This document shows positions 1-12,834 of a stretch of 64,000 bases of DNA, piece by piece. The translations under genes were made by a program, and so were the position numbers. Origin of the DNA: Valencia hispanica. Its lineage: Eukaryota > Chordata > Actinopteri > Cyprinodontiformes > Valenciidae. Under the pieces are notes generated by a model that saw only the letters and a program-made list of their open reading frames with translations, did not search any database and had not been told where the DNA came from. The first letter of the stretch is position 1, and every line of letters begins with the position of its first letter. Location of the stretch: the NCBI GenBank assembly GCA_963556495.2, contig OY747710.1, positions 21,149,500-21,213,499 of the forward strand, written 5' to 3'.

Positions 1-650
1 AAGAATCTTCAAAGCTCCACTTTGGAGAATTGCTGCAGTCTTAGGGTCACAGAATCTTCTAAACCACTGAACACTATCTACATGCCAACTTGATTATTTA
101 GGACTCATACCAGGGAATAGCTTCTATTATCATACAATCACAATTGAAGTTTGCTAAAAGCTACTGGGACTTTGAGCTAGAGCCATGGGCTTTAGTCAAA
201 TGAGAGTAAAGCAGCTGTAACACTGTTTCCTATATTGCCATGTATGGTGTTTTAGAAACAGTGTTATGTGGGTCTAAACATTAGTAATTTTGTTTAACAT
301 CAAGTCATGTCACTTTTTGAAGTGAGTTTGTCACTTTTGCTGGTTGACTATTGGGATCAAGGGTGTGGAATTCATAGTGTTCTGGTGCATGAGGACGGGG
401 TAGCATACTTTTACCCTGATGTTACTGTTTTGTTGAACTTTTCCTTTATATTTAGGGATCAACTGAGCATTTAGGGATGAAATACACCTAAGTGCTTATT
501 TTAGTTTTAGCTGAAATAATTACAAAGCAGGTCAAGCCTTAGTTTTGCTTTAACTTTTTTATCATCTGCCATGCCAAGGTGAATACATTTTATCAGTGCA
601 GACAGTATAGTGTGAGATTTAAATATTGTGGCAACGTCACAATAATCATT
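1..650. other. Intergenic or intronic sequence, nothing recognised
   Basis: AT-rich sequence with only short open frames. No earlier exon of the gsg1l2-like gene could be recognised here, so its 5' exons probably lie beyond the left edge of the window. Confidence 0.4.
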
Positions 651-779
651 TAAATTGCAGTTGCATTGTTCCTGTAGTAGTCGCATGCAAGTGCGGAATA
701 CACAGCTTCTGATGCACATTTAGAGGAATTTCTAGACATGTCCAAAAAAATCCAAAAGGAAAGGTAGATACACAAGATT

Positions 780-1045
780 GTGTAAGCGGCATAAGATTGA
801 GGCTTTCTCCAAAAAGTGGGTTTGGTCTGAAAGGACAAAAATTTGGAAAAAGCGCCTCAAACCAAATGTTAGGTGTTGTGCTGGATTTGTAATGCTGTGG
901 GCCTGTTTCTCTTCAGAAAGCCCTGGGAGCTTTCTTACAAGAATTTCGTCTGAGTAATCCTATCTTTCGACAGGATAGCGATTCATATGACCAAGTTAAC
1001 AATGAAATGATTGCCAAACACAAAATCAACCTTCATAGATTTTTT
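780..1045 (+). pseudogene. Decayed Tc1/mariner transposase fragment
   Basis: Broken translation on the plus strand still resembles the Tc1 catalytic core. A WSERTKI-like stretch near 815 matches the WSDETKI block, FVMLWACFSSESPG near 885-930 matches the GGGSIMLWGCFSS block, and a QDSDSYDQVN-like stretch near 970 matches the QDNDPKH block. There are several frame breaks and no terminal inverted repeats were seen. It lies just upstream of, or in an intron of, the gsg1l2-like gene. Confidence 0.6.
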
Positions 1046-1150
1046 TTAATTCAGTGAGAAGTTTTGTTACTGCAATTAGACATGAATTTATTTGGAGACT
1101 TTTTTGCACACCTTTTCTGTGGGTCCTCCTGTGTTTGAATTGTAGTCTGA

Positions 1151-1763
<613 letters not shown>

Positions 1764-2480
1764 GATAGCCAATTATGCACATAAATTAAAAGGGCTAAAA
1801 GAAAACACTGCTTCATTGCAGTAATAAGGGATGCTGGTTTGTTTTGACTTTGTTTCCTTGGAACACGCTTGTCTGAGTCAAAGGTCGATAAAATTGCTAA
1901 ACAGATGAAGGAAGGTGTTAAATGAAGTCACCAACTTATTGAAAACAGAGAAGGCTCCTTGCATTATGACTTGCACTCAGAGACATGGCGAATTTTCACT
2001 CTGCATCAACCTATGATGTGAGCCATGTGACCACAACTAGCCTATCACTTAGGGACTGATTGTTTCAGCGAGAGCATTTAGCTGCGGTAGACCTCTCTCA
2101 GTTCCTTAGTTTTTACACGGCTACCAGAGATGTTTGATAAGATGGTTAACAAACAAAGCAAAGATGCTACTATAGAGGCAGCAACTGAAAGAAAGGACTG
2201 CCAAATTAGGCCTCCGTAAATATCCAATTTCAGCTGTATTAAGGTATTGTTTCTTTATATTAAAAAAAGTCCTTGCAGACTTAACTGAGACAATCTGAAG
2301 CATCAAAATCACAGACTGTAAATGAGCCCCACTCAGTTAACACATATCAAGATGTGAAGACTTCAATGCATGCACAGGTCAGACTTGCATGCAAATCGGC
2401 ATGTTTCATGTTTCTGTGCCTAATTATAGCAAAGCAAATGTATGTTTCTACATGTAAATGCATACATTTTTACCTTGCTT
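1764..2480. other. Spacer after gsg1l2-like gene
   Basis: Presumed 3' untranslated region and flank of the gsg1l2-like gene. No repeat or coding signal was recognised. Confidence 0.3.
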
Positions 2481-2484
2481 TATT

Positions 2485-2946
2485 GTTTACCTCACCTAGC
2501 CGCAGTTCAGTATTTGCGGATTCACATATTCGCGGATTTCCTGTGTAACGTGACTCCAAATTATAATTGAATAATGGAAATTATTTTGTTTCTGGAGCAT
2601 ATCTTAAATATTCAAAAGAAGATGCAGCTTGGGAAGGTGAAATACATATACACAAGTTGACAGGCTATTGGCTGCCGTTCGCAAAAGAGCCAATCCAGGA
2701 GTATCAATAATTTTACTTGGTGCTGATTGGCTGTACCCCCAAGAGTGGAAATAAGGAAGTCTGTAGATATGAGCTTCTGTGATATTGATGGTTTCCACTG
2801 TGCAAATTGATGCATATTAAGATATATTTGGTGTTTGAAGTATTGAAATAGACAGTTATAAATATTTTAGAGTGGGTCTCAAATATTAGCGGATTTTAGC
2901 TATCAAGGGGTGGTTGTGATCCCTAACCCCCACCTGGAGTCTACTG
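2485..2946. mobile_element. Short pogo/Tigger-like non-autonomous DNA element
   Basis: The right end reads, on the minus strand, CAGTAGACTCCAGGTGGG followed by GTTAGGGATCACAACC, and abuts a TA dinucleotide at 2947-2948. Both arms carry GCGGATTT motifs (near 2515-2540 and 2889-2900) in opposite orientation, as expected of degenerate terminal inverted repeats. No transposase frame is left. The left boundary is approximate. Confidence 0.55.
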
Positions 2947-2949
2947 TAT

Positions 2950-4140
2950 ACATTCAAGACATCAATTTATGTCACACTTTTGTCTCTATTATATAGAATA
3001 TCTAATAATTAATCTAAGTTGGACATTAAACATGATTCTTTTTTTCCAGCGTCTGCTTTATCTGATGACAAACTTCAAACCAAAAGAGCCACCAAATGCA
3101 GTTTCTGTGTGAAGACGAGCAGACAGATCCACAGAGATAAAATGATTACAGAGATTTTGGAAAAGTCTGCTCTCATGTTGAACAGAAGATTATGTGTAAA
3201 CCATTAATCCTGAGTTGGATGGAGCAGAGAGGAGACATGCTGAAGGGACGGAGAGGAGTGAGTTGCTGAGGGTCGGCAGGAAAGTTGTAAAGACATGATG
3301 GCACACTCTTCAAAAAGAGACTGACTACATGCACTTTGGCCCCAGTTTCACCATAACATCAAATAAATACAGGTTTATATATGTGTTTGCAATTCTTACT
3401 GAGTTTAACAAAAGATTATATAGGCATTAATTTACAGAGCTAGATAAAATGGCCTAAATTTACCTTCAATATCTGTAGGTTACACTTTTGAGATAATCCA
3501 GGATTTACTGTTGGGGATTATACAATCGAAAACTGAAAAAAGGAAAAAAACTAAAGCGCCATTTTTGTCAGCCACAAGAATAATGGTATAAAGTAAGTTT
3601 CTAGGTCAAAAAGGAGATTAATGGGACAGATGAATAAATTGATGTCCAAACAACAGATGTATGAGAAAACCTTTAATTTATTGCTCAGTGGATAAAGCAC
3701 AACACTTAAGAGCTAAAATCTCAATTAAGATATTTAAAGTCTGTAAAAAAGCTACTACAATTAGTATTTCTAACATGTTCTTTTGCAGATCCAATTTCTT
3801 TTTAAATACTTTTAAAATTTAACAATAGTACAATATAACTGATGCACACTCTATTTTAATTGCATGAGTTTATCAGTAGTTATGATATTTGTTTGGGCTG
3901 TGAGAACTATTTTATAATTTGCTTCTACTGGGTGCTGTAATATTCAAATTCATTCACAAACAGTTAAACAAAAAAATCCAAAAACGTTCTTTTAAAGTTA
4001 CAATGGAACAGAAATTAGTATTTACACAGACGAATGCCTGAAGTGAATGACAGAGCGCCTGATTTGAGGAGGAGAAAGCAAGAGATGTAGAGGAGCTTCA
4101 GGAATAAAAGAAAGGGAGAGGTGGAAAAGTAGGAAGGACT
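2950..4140. other. Spacer and recoverin 3' untranslated region
   Basis: Positions 3677-3682 (TTTATT, i.e. AATAAA on the minus strand) are a candidate poly(A) signal for the recoverin gene. A 62-codon frame at 3019-3207 follows an acceptor-like pyrimidine stretch but resembles no family I know. Confidence 0.3.
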
Positions 4141-7100
4141 TTATTGTTTAAGGGGTTCGTACTGAATGAGACGCATTGCATTATCGTTTTCAATCACTCC
4201 CTTGATGAACTCTCCTTCAGCCAGTCGTTCTGTGTTGGAGGGGAAAAACAAGGAAGAAAACAGTGAATGAGTCACCGAGGAATGAAAGAGAAAGCAAAGA
4301 GAAGATTGAACAAGGAATTTATAAATCCACTCTTATCTCTTGTATTCGTCAGAAAGAGACAGTTGCATGCAATGATAGCTTCACTTAAGGTTTCGCATGA
4401 CTAAGGGTTTTTACACGCATAATGAAGGTTTTATGGTTAAAGTGTGGATGTTCTCCAAGTGGATCTACATGTGATTTATTTTCTTTTTTATATAATAAAT
4501 GACAGTTTTTTTTGTTTTTCATCAATTTAAGAAACTAATTACACCCAAAACTGTCTATAATTTAAATTTTCGAATATTTTTCTTTTAAAAGGTTGAACAA
4601 TCATTTCCATCATTACAGATATACATTTTCGTTGATATATAAAACATTATATTTTAACATGTTTTACTTAAATGTGTACAAACAATATAACTTAAGTAAA
4701 ATCCGTTTAAAGTGTAGAAATAAAACTTTGAACGGATATGCCTTAGTTACATGTGTCATGATCCAAAAAAGGTTAAAATAAACATCTTGCTGAGTTAAAA
4801 AAACGAAGCATTTAAAATCTATATTATATAAAGAAAAAAATAAAGAAAAATTTTAGGACAGGAATTAAATCTAGAGGATTTTATACAGAAAAAATATAAC
4901 TATTTAATATAAATATATTATGACAACAATTATGGAAACATTTAAGTTTCAATTTTAATTGTTGAAATATTACATAAAAATATAAATTAAAAAATCAAAA
5001 ATATAAAAATAAGAAAAAAAATCACATATAAAATACATTTTAATAGCGGGGAAAATCTGCTGTTTTTGTAAAATTGATTTTGCATGTGATATAACTTTAA
5101 AATATATGAAAAATCCTTTAAAAAATTGTAAGCCACAAGTAATGCCAAATGGCAAATATTCGAATTATATGTTTTGTGTTTGTTTTACCTCACTTTGGAC
5201 CATAAAACCTCTTACTTAAATGTAGCTAAGACTGATTTAGCATGAGAAATGTCTCAATGAAGTCCTTTTTAAAAAATTTAATTGTAGTAATTCTTTTATT
5301 AATATTTTACAGACTTTGATGAAAAAATGCATCACAAAAAGAGTCTATTTTAAGAATAATATCAAAACTAATATGCTACAGGGTTATACGTGTAATTATC
5401 CAAAAAGTGATCAAATAAATATTCGCCCTGCTTTAAGATTTAACTACAGTAAAAAAGTGTAAAAAGTTAAATACCAAATTTAAATTTGGAATTTTGGAAT
5501 TCTTATTTATCTTTAAAACACTTTTCACAGCAAAGAATAATTCTATGTTTAAACTTTTTAGAGATTCTTGTTTATTCATAGTTTTTTTTTTTTTTTTTAC
5601 TGTATCCTCAGCCCTCATAGAAGTAGATAATGTTTCAATGGCAAACTAAATCCAGTATAATCAAAATTTAATATAAAGAGCCATGTCACAGCTAGTGAAA
5701 TTAGGAGAGTTTTTTTTTTAGGTTTTGTGGCCACAGTGGCCTTTATTTACATTGGACAGGTTACAGAAAGGGGAGAGAAGTGGGGGTAGAGACACTTGGC
5801 AAATGTCCTCGGGCCGGAGTTGAACGCGTGACGGCCGCATTGAGGGCTAAGGCCTCTGAACATGGGGCGCCCGTCCCAATCCACTGCGTGACGCGACGCC
5901 CCAGGAGAGTTTTATAGTGCTAAATTAATTGTATTTCTACAAAACCAATCCTCACAAATGGACATTTTGCAAATTTTGCTTTTTACTTCAAGGGAATTAG
6001 TCAAACTCAGTTTTTATAGTCTATCCTAAAGGTCTTATTATAAAGTTTTTAGAATTATTTTTGGATTAAAATAGGATTTTCCTGTCTGTTAAACTCTTAC
6101 TGTAATATTTAAACAAGTATTAAAGCTGATTTGAACAGAGAATTAGCACTATTACCCATTTTACCACTAACTGTTTTTAATTTAATACCACACTAAATGT
6201 CTTATATAAGACTACAAATGTGCTTAATGTGGAGCAAAAACTGTGAAACTTGCACTAAAATGTCTGTAGGTGAGAAAATATATATATATAGACTTATACC
6301 ATGCCCTCACTCTGCTCTGCAGGAGTAGAGTGTAGGGTGCCTGTGACACTTCTCACCATTGTCTTTCTTGTCAAAGTAAGCCCACAGCTTGTTGGCTCTC
6401 TTCTCGGGTGTGTTCTCATCCTCTGGTAGCATCTTCTGCTCCTCCTCGGGGATCAGCTTAAATATGGCCTGAGAGGGGGGGTTGGGTGGAGAAAAAAAGA
6501 AAACAGGATGAAAATACAGCTACATTCCTCCTCAGCTGGACTGAACATGCACAAAGCACATAAATGAATTAAACACGAGGCCTGTCAACTTGTAAACAGT
6601 ATAGAAAACTAAACAATAGAGAAATAATTTGTGTGTGCTATGAATTTCAGTCTTGTGTAGGTTCAAGTTCAGGTCCAAGAGTGCAAGCTAGACAATCTGC
6701 AATGAGCCACCTAGAACAAAAAGGGGCTGGAAATGACTAAAACTCTGTGTACTTCGACTTCAGGCCTTTAAATGTGTGTCCCACTTAGAAAGGATGCACT
6801 CATCTTCCAACATTTAAGACACCTAGATTAACATGGATTAGTGCCAAGACTCAAGCTGCCAGCCAAGCAACCATGAAGTCAACTCTTTCTCTTATTGCAC
6901 TTTACATCAGTCTCGCTCCACTGATCTTGTGGTCTGTATAGTGGAAATACTGTCGTTAGACATGGTTATCTATTCATAATCTTGTTATCTCCGTCTAGAT
7001 AACAACGTTGTGAGGATGCAGTCATTTATAAACATAGAAAGAAGTGGTCCCAAAGCTGCTTATCAAGATCAAATAAAGCCTGCTGTTTATGCCAATTATC

Positions 7101-8583
7101 CTGCCCATCTGAGGCCTTGGTTTCATTTTTATTTTCAAACCTAAATTAAATTCAGATTTTTTACAAATGGTCTGTAAAATGGGGGATAGTTTCTGTTCTT
7201 AGATATGTTATTTTTAATTTAAGAAAGACTTGAAAATAATCTGTTGCCTAAGGCTACGTCTTAGTTTTGTTGATGGTTTCTTTAAAGTTCCCTGAATCTT
7301 GCAATAGCTTTAAAATGCAGTTATTTCACGTAGTGACTATAAACATAACCCTTTTTTGGACTGAAGCCAGTTGGCCAGGACATAAATCCCATTACAATTC
7401 AAGCTGGATTCTCTGCTGATCTTCCTAAACCTCTTACAAATCTTTATCATTTGTCTTAAAACAGAATATGCAGACTGATTCTATGAAAACAAAGTGCGGT
7501 ATTTGGCTTGATAAGGCAGAGTACAACACCTGTCAAGTAAAAGATTAGACAAAGATGATCGATAGTCTCCCTAACAGAGGTAGAGTTCGTAAGCAACCCC
7601 CTTGCTACTGACTGACTGTGCCTTTGCTGTCTGACGGCTAAACCAATAATCAGAGAGATTATCAGGGGGTCAAAATGACAGGCTAAATGGAATGACAATC
7701 AGGACTGAGACCTACATACAATAAGAAGGGTTGATAATTTCCATTTATAGGTAATAACAGTTACGATAGACCAAAGAGAAGACAGGAAAAATGTGAAAGT
7801 CTAAACCATATGATGTGGTAATAACGCTCAAAGTTTACATTTAATAAGTACATAATCCAAAATGTTAATATAAGCCTCTCATTCACAATACTAATACTAG
7901 ATGGTTGAATTTGATAACATATTGCCAGTTAATACTCATAAAAGTTATGTTTTGACATGAAAAGGACAAGAATCTGGTGGGACCTGTCTATAGGTAGTTG
8001 TTATGGTAAAAACAATATGTTCTCTCAATCACTCATGGGAGAGACTTGTTTGATAACCAATGAGAGAGAACAGCAAACAGAGAGCAATTTTTTCACCGAA
8101 CTGAAACAGTGGTCATCTCTAAGTAAATCCAGTCTTCTGACTTAATCGACCCTTTGTGCTGTTTTCCAAAGACCCCCCCCCCCCCAAATAAGTTGACCTC
8201 ACCTGGCAGATTTCCTTCACCTCCGACTTGTTTATGTACCCATTTTTGTCCACATCGAACAAAGAGAAGGCCCACTCCAGTTTTCTGGTGGTCTTCCCGC
8301 TGGAGGTCATGTGAAGGGCAATGATATACTCCTTGAAGTCTAATGTGCCGTCGTCGTTGGTGTCGAAGGAGCGGAACACATGCCGTGCGTAGCTCTTGGC
8401 GTCGGCTTCGGGGAAGAACCGGGTGTAGATCTCCTCGAACTCCCCTGGCGAGATGCGCCCCGTGGGACACTGCTTCTGAAAGTTTTCATACCACTGGGAG
8501 ATTTCCATTTCTGTGAATTTGGTGGTGAGCTTCAGGTCCTCCAGGATCTCCTTTGATATCGCGCTGCTGGTTGTATTTCCCAT
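4141..8583 (-). CDS. rcvrn: Recoverin/visinin-type neuronal calcium sensor, complete
   Basis: Three coding exons on the minus strand: 8583-8203, 6468-6357 and 4229-4141. They total 582 nt (193 aa) with matching phases 0 and 1. The protein starts MGNTTSS, an N-myristoylation signal. EF-hand 1 is degenerate (CPTGRIS). EF-hand 2 (DTNDDGTLDFKE) and EF-hand 3 (DVDKNGYINKSE) keep calcium ligands, and EF-hand 4 is degenerate. The C terminus ends RLIQYEPLKQ, short as in chicken visinin and lacking the longer basic tail of mammalian recoverin. Proteins of this family bind the photoreceptor disc membrane through a calcium-myristoyl switch and restrain rhodopsin kinase. A splice donor on the minus strand at 8850 suggests an untranslated first exon just upstream. 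Which teleost paralogue this is (rcvrn, rcvrn2 or rcvrn3) cannot be decided here. Confidence 0.93.
4240..5690 (-). other. Recoverin intron 2, AT-rich
   Basis: Very AT-rich intronic sequence with a T18 run at 5582-5599. No repeat family was recognised. Confidence 0.4.
5705..5905 (-). mobile_element. tRNA-derived SINE in recoverin intron 2
   Basis: Read on the minus strand, GC-rich sequence carries a box-B-like GCGTTCAACTCCGG, then a CTCTCCCCTTTCTGTAACC region, then AATAAAGGCC and an A-rich tail. This order (tRNA-like head, body, AATAAAGGC, poly-A) is typical of fish tRNA-derived SINEs. The base composition contrasts sharply with the AT-rich intron. Confidence 0.65.
6480..8180 (-). other. Recoverin intron 1
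   Basis: Intronic sequence without recognised elements, apart from a run of 14 C at 8172-8185 close to the exon 1 donor. Confidence 0.4.
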
Positions 8584-8849
8584 GGCAGTTGCTTTCAGAC
8601 TCTTGGTAAGCTGTAAGTTTTGTGCTTTCAGTCCTTCAGATGCTCTTTCTCTCCTGTCCCAAGAAAGTCTCTAGAAATATATCTTTGCTCACTTGTTTGA
8701 GTTGTTTTGATGCCAAGTGCCAAAAGGAGCCCTGTGAGACATTGTAGATATGCCATGTGTTACATTTTAAACACAGAAGTTATATACAACTACTATCTAC
8801 TACCTAAATAAATGTATAGAGTTGGTCGAAGCTGCGCAGGAAATCTTAC

Positions 8850-8935
8850 CTGGGGTTTGTGTGAGCAGCAGCTAATGACTGAACAACTGACTGTTTGTCT
8901 CGACTGATGGACAGTAAGAGATAAGGACGGTGAAG
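8850..8935 (-). promoter_or_regulatory. Candidate untranslated first exon and start region of recoverin gene
   Basis: On the minus strand CCCCAG is followed at 8849 by GTAAGATT, a strong donor, about 270 bases upstream of the ATG. A matching acceptor lies somewhere between 8590 and 8700 (candidates end TTCTAG and TTACAG). This fits a 5' untranslated exon, but the transcription start is not defined by sequence alone. Confidence 0.4.
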
Positions 8936-10085
8936 GGAAACACCCCTACAGAGGTGACTAGGTTAATTCTGTTAATGCGGGATTTAAAGTGGATGAGTGT
9001 TTGACCAAAATGAACCCACTATCTTAATGGTCTCTGTTAGATCTGGAAATCTAGAAGGATCTACAACATCCACAGGAGTTCAAAGTGATACCATGTGTTA
9101 CTGCGCCCAAGAAGTTACTTAACAGCCCTAACTATCGTTTCGTAGTTGCAAAGAATTCGGAGGTTTTGTCATGCCTGGTACATAATATCATTAACAGATT
9201 TAGAGAATCAGAAGGAACTTAATGACACAGGGGACACGGCTGAAAAGCAATGCTAAATGGCTGTTGATCTGTAGACGTTACAGCAGGACCTAGGCCTTTT
9301 TTCTGGTTTTGTGCCCTAGTATAGCAACACCAGTGAATGGGTGTATACTAGGGCTCCCAACCCAGCCCGATTACCTCTTTAACTCCTATCAAGACTCCCA
9401 TCACCTACCCCATCTTCATGGCTTGACTTTTGTTTCAGGTTTTCTGGTTTAGTGATCATATTTCATACAGATTGCATGAGCTCAGAAACACTCGTCAATG
9501 TTACAGTTCGTGTAAGTTCATGCGCCATCAAATTGTTTATATATTTATACATTTTTGGCCACGCAAATGGGGAAATATGTTAATTATAAACATGATACTG
9601 AAAAGCAGTTGGCCTCAGATTGGATATAGGTGAAGATGAAAGCAGTCTTGAGGCCTAACAAATAATCCATCCCTCCAATTTCCAAACTACACTTTGTTCT
9701 GTTTTTGGCTGCTCTTGTCCGAAAGGTAGCAAACATTTAACTCCATTACATAAACACTTGCTCCAACAATCAGCTCACCATCTACCCTAACAAGCACTTT
9801 TTCAACTCTGGAAGGAAGCCAGATTGCCTGTTGAAACCCAAACAGACAATGAGAAAACACAAGCTTCACACAGAATGGTTTAAGCAAACATTTGAAACCG
9901 GGACCTTCCTGCTGTGAGGAATCCTAAGTAATTTAAAGCCCTTTTTTATAATTTTTCTGAAATGAAGTGTAGAGAGACCATATATGGAGCTTTAGGAAAA
10001 CAGTTTAGAGTCTCCATTCGTATTGCTATGCAGGTACAATAACGCTTAATGAAAGTGGTATCCTGTAAAGCATTTAGTTACATAA
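8936..10085. other. Intergenic sequence upstream of recoverin
   Basis: No gene seen. A short near-perfect inverted repeat (GCCCTAGTATA at 9313 with its complement ending at 9354) is the only structure noticed. Confidence 0.35.
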
Positions 10086-10089
10086 TCCT

Positions 10090-10440
10090 AATTAGATTCA
10101 AATTCAAATTCAATAATACTTTATTGATCCCAGAGGGAAATTAAGTGTTGGTATAGCTCATATAATTAATTCTTTAAGGAGTTGTTGTAGATGATGATGG
10201 CTGTGGGCAGGAAGGATTTTCTGTCGCGGTCTGTGTTGCAGTGAAACTGAAGAAGCCTCCGACTGAAGACGCTCTGTTGTTGTATGACTGTCTCATGAAG
10301 AGGATGCTCAGGGTTATCCATCATTTTTTGGATTTTATGAAGAATCCTTCTTTGCATTATCATCTCCAGATGTTCCACAGTTGTCCCAAGAACAGAACCA
10401 GCCTTCTTTATCAGGTTGTTAAGCCTTTAATACTGGTTAT
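10090..10440 (-). mobile_element. 3' end of a non-LTR retrotransposon (Rex1/CR1-like)
   Basis: On the minus strand a 70-codon frame (10378-10166) ends with RKSFLPTAIIIYNNSL, like the C-terminal end of fish Rex/CR1-type reverse transcriptase proteins. It is followed by AATTTCCCTCTGGGATCAAT and AAAGTATT, the common 3' tail, with a TTGAATTTGAATT microsatellite-like end. The rest of the LINE is missing, as is usual for 5'-truncated insertions. The exact clade is not certain. Confidence 0.65.
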
Positions 10441-10534
10441 AAGTCTAGACATTTGCCATCTAGACATTTTTTTCAGATAAGTTCAAAAGTATTCACACCC
10501 CTTAAACTTTTTATTTATTCTGTGTGATAGATAA

Positions 10535-10722
<188 letters not shown>

Positions 10723-11529
10723 TTAGTTTTGGACCAATAAACATCTGGAAATTGTAGGGTGCAAATGTGTTTAGCACCTCCTAAAATGCCTCAGATGTTT
10801 GTTGGAGAACATTAATGAGCATCAACACTATGAAAACTAAGGAACACAACAGATATTTCAGGGATGAAGTTGGGGAGAAGTTTAAAGCAGGGTTAGATTA
10901 TAAAAGTAATACCCCAAGCCCTAAGTATCTCGTAGAGTACTCTTCAATCCATCATCCCAAAATGGGAAGACTATGGTGCATACCTACCAAGACATGACTG
11001 CGCACCTAAACTGACAGGCTGGGCAACGAAAGCTTTAATCAGAGGAGCAGCCAAGTGGCCCATGGTAACTCTGGAGGAGCTGCAAAGATTGACAGCTCAG
11101 ATGGTAAAATCAGTTGATAAGATGACTAGTAATTGTGCCCCTTAAAAATCGGGCCTGTATAGAAGTGGTAAGAAGAAAAATATTGTTGAAAGAAAGCAAT
11201 ATAAATGTCCAGGTTGCAGTTTGCCACAAGCCATGTAGAGTGGAGCAAACATGTGGAAGAAGGTGCTTTTGGTCAAATTAAACCAAAATTAAGCTTTTTG
11301 GCCAACATATAAAATGCTTTGTGTAGACGAAAACCAACACTGGACATCACCCTGAACACACCATTCCCATGTGGAAGCATGGTGGCGGCAGCATCATACT
11401 GTGGCAATGATTTTCTTCAGTTGGGAAAGGAAAGCTAGTCAAAGTTGCAGGGAAGATGCATAGAGTCCAATTCTGGAGCAGTAGAATTAGAGCATATTCA
11501 TGTGTGAGAGTGGCCCAGTCCAAGTCCAG

Positions 11530-12612
11530 GGCCCTCATTTATCAACTGTACTTACGCACAGCGTATTTCGTGTGTAGGAACAATTTTGCACATTGTGTGG
11601 TATTTACCATCTTGTACTTGTGCGTAAAAATTTTCCTAAATATAAGAACAGCTCTGACCATGCGTACACACAGCATCTAGTGATAGAACAGGGGAATTGC
11701 AACACTGAGACAGTTTTACTTTGACTGTATATTTATCTTTTCAGTTTATCACCTCCGACAAGGAGCTCATGATGGCGTCTGTCTTTTAGCAAAATAACTC
11801 AAAAAGTTATGGACGTATTTGGATTAAACTTTCAGGAAAGGTTATAAATTTGCCAAGTAATAAGTTATTAGATTTTGGGGGTGATCATGCATGGAGACCA
11901 TGTGAATCACAATCTGGGGGTGTGCGAGATGCTTCGCGGAGGTCTGCGTGCTCCATGTGCTGATTTTTACTTCTCACATCAAGCGCTTCAGTTTAAAAGG
12001 ATGTTGTTACACCAATAAATAAAAGGTTTGAAAACTGTACTGTGGAAACTGGATGGTCCTGCTTATCAGTGAAGCAGGTTGTTGCTGTCTCCATGCGTAC
12101 TGATGCCAGACAGTAAATGTTACAATCTGTCCAGTAAAGCTGGCCACATGCTGATCTGTGCACCCTCAGTAGAAGATCTGGCCCAGCTGTGTGCTGAGGG
12201 AAATTTTTACTCTATTCAGTTTGATACTGAACCATTTTTTTTCTTTATTTCCAACAGGAACCTCTCCACTGTTCGGACCGGATTTACTCCCTCTGTCATT
12301 TTCCACCAGGCAGTGTTCTTTTTCATTGGTTTTTCATTCTTATGGCTATCCTTTTTGGGACGGGCGCAAGGACTTAATGCAGGTGTTGGAGGATGTGGTG
12401 TGACCAAATGCGGTTAATTGTGGGCATTTCTGTATGCAAATGACTGTGAACCGGCACGTGCACCTAGGTAAGCACATGCGGGATTTATCAACAAATGATT
12501 GCGGAGGATCATGCATATGACTGGCCACTACTTATTTGATCAATCTGGATTTTGACTGTTCGTATGAATATTCTAAATTTCATTCATAGGATAGAATATA
12601 TGAGAGAGGGCC
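11530..12612. mobile_element. 1.08-kb DNA transposon nested in Tc1 relic, CAG target duplication
   Basis: The Tc1 reading stops after AGTCCAG at 11529 and resumes with CAGATCTAAATCC at 12613, so CAG is duplicated on both sides. The insert begins GGCCCTCATTTATC and ends GAGAGAGGGCC, giving 7-bp inverted ends (GGCCCTC). The 3-bp target duplication would suit a Harbinger-like or related superfamily. No transposase frame is recognisable, so it is probably non-autonomous. Confidence 0.65.
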
Positions 12613-12834
12613 CAGATCTAAATCCAGAATCTGTGGCAAAGATTGGAAAATGATACTCACAGATGCTCTCCATTCAATCTGACTGAGATTGAGCTATTTC
12701 CTGAAGAAGAATGAGCAAAAATCTCATAGTTCACTCGTGAGTATCCCCACAGTGAAACATAGTGGTAGCAGCATTATGCTGTGGGGATGCATTGCCTCAG
12801 CAGGAACAGTGAAATCTGATTAAATCAGTAAAAA

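Noticed and set aside
3019..3207. Small plus-strand frame after an acceptor-like pyrimidine stretch
   Set aside because: No family resemblance, no supporting neighbour exon, and low-complexity surroundings; could be chance.
8093..8470. 125-codon minus-strand frame overlapping recoverin exon 1
   Set aside because: It is the wrong-frame shadow of the EF-hand exon and starts inside it.
12079..12417. 112-codon plus-strand frame
   Set aside because: It lies wholly inside the nested 1.08-kb transposon, has no family resemblance and is overlapped by frames in other registers.
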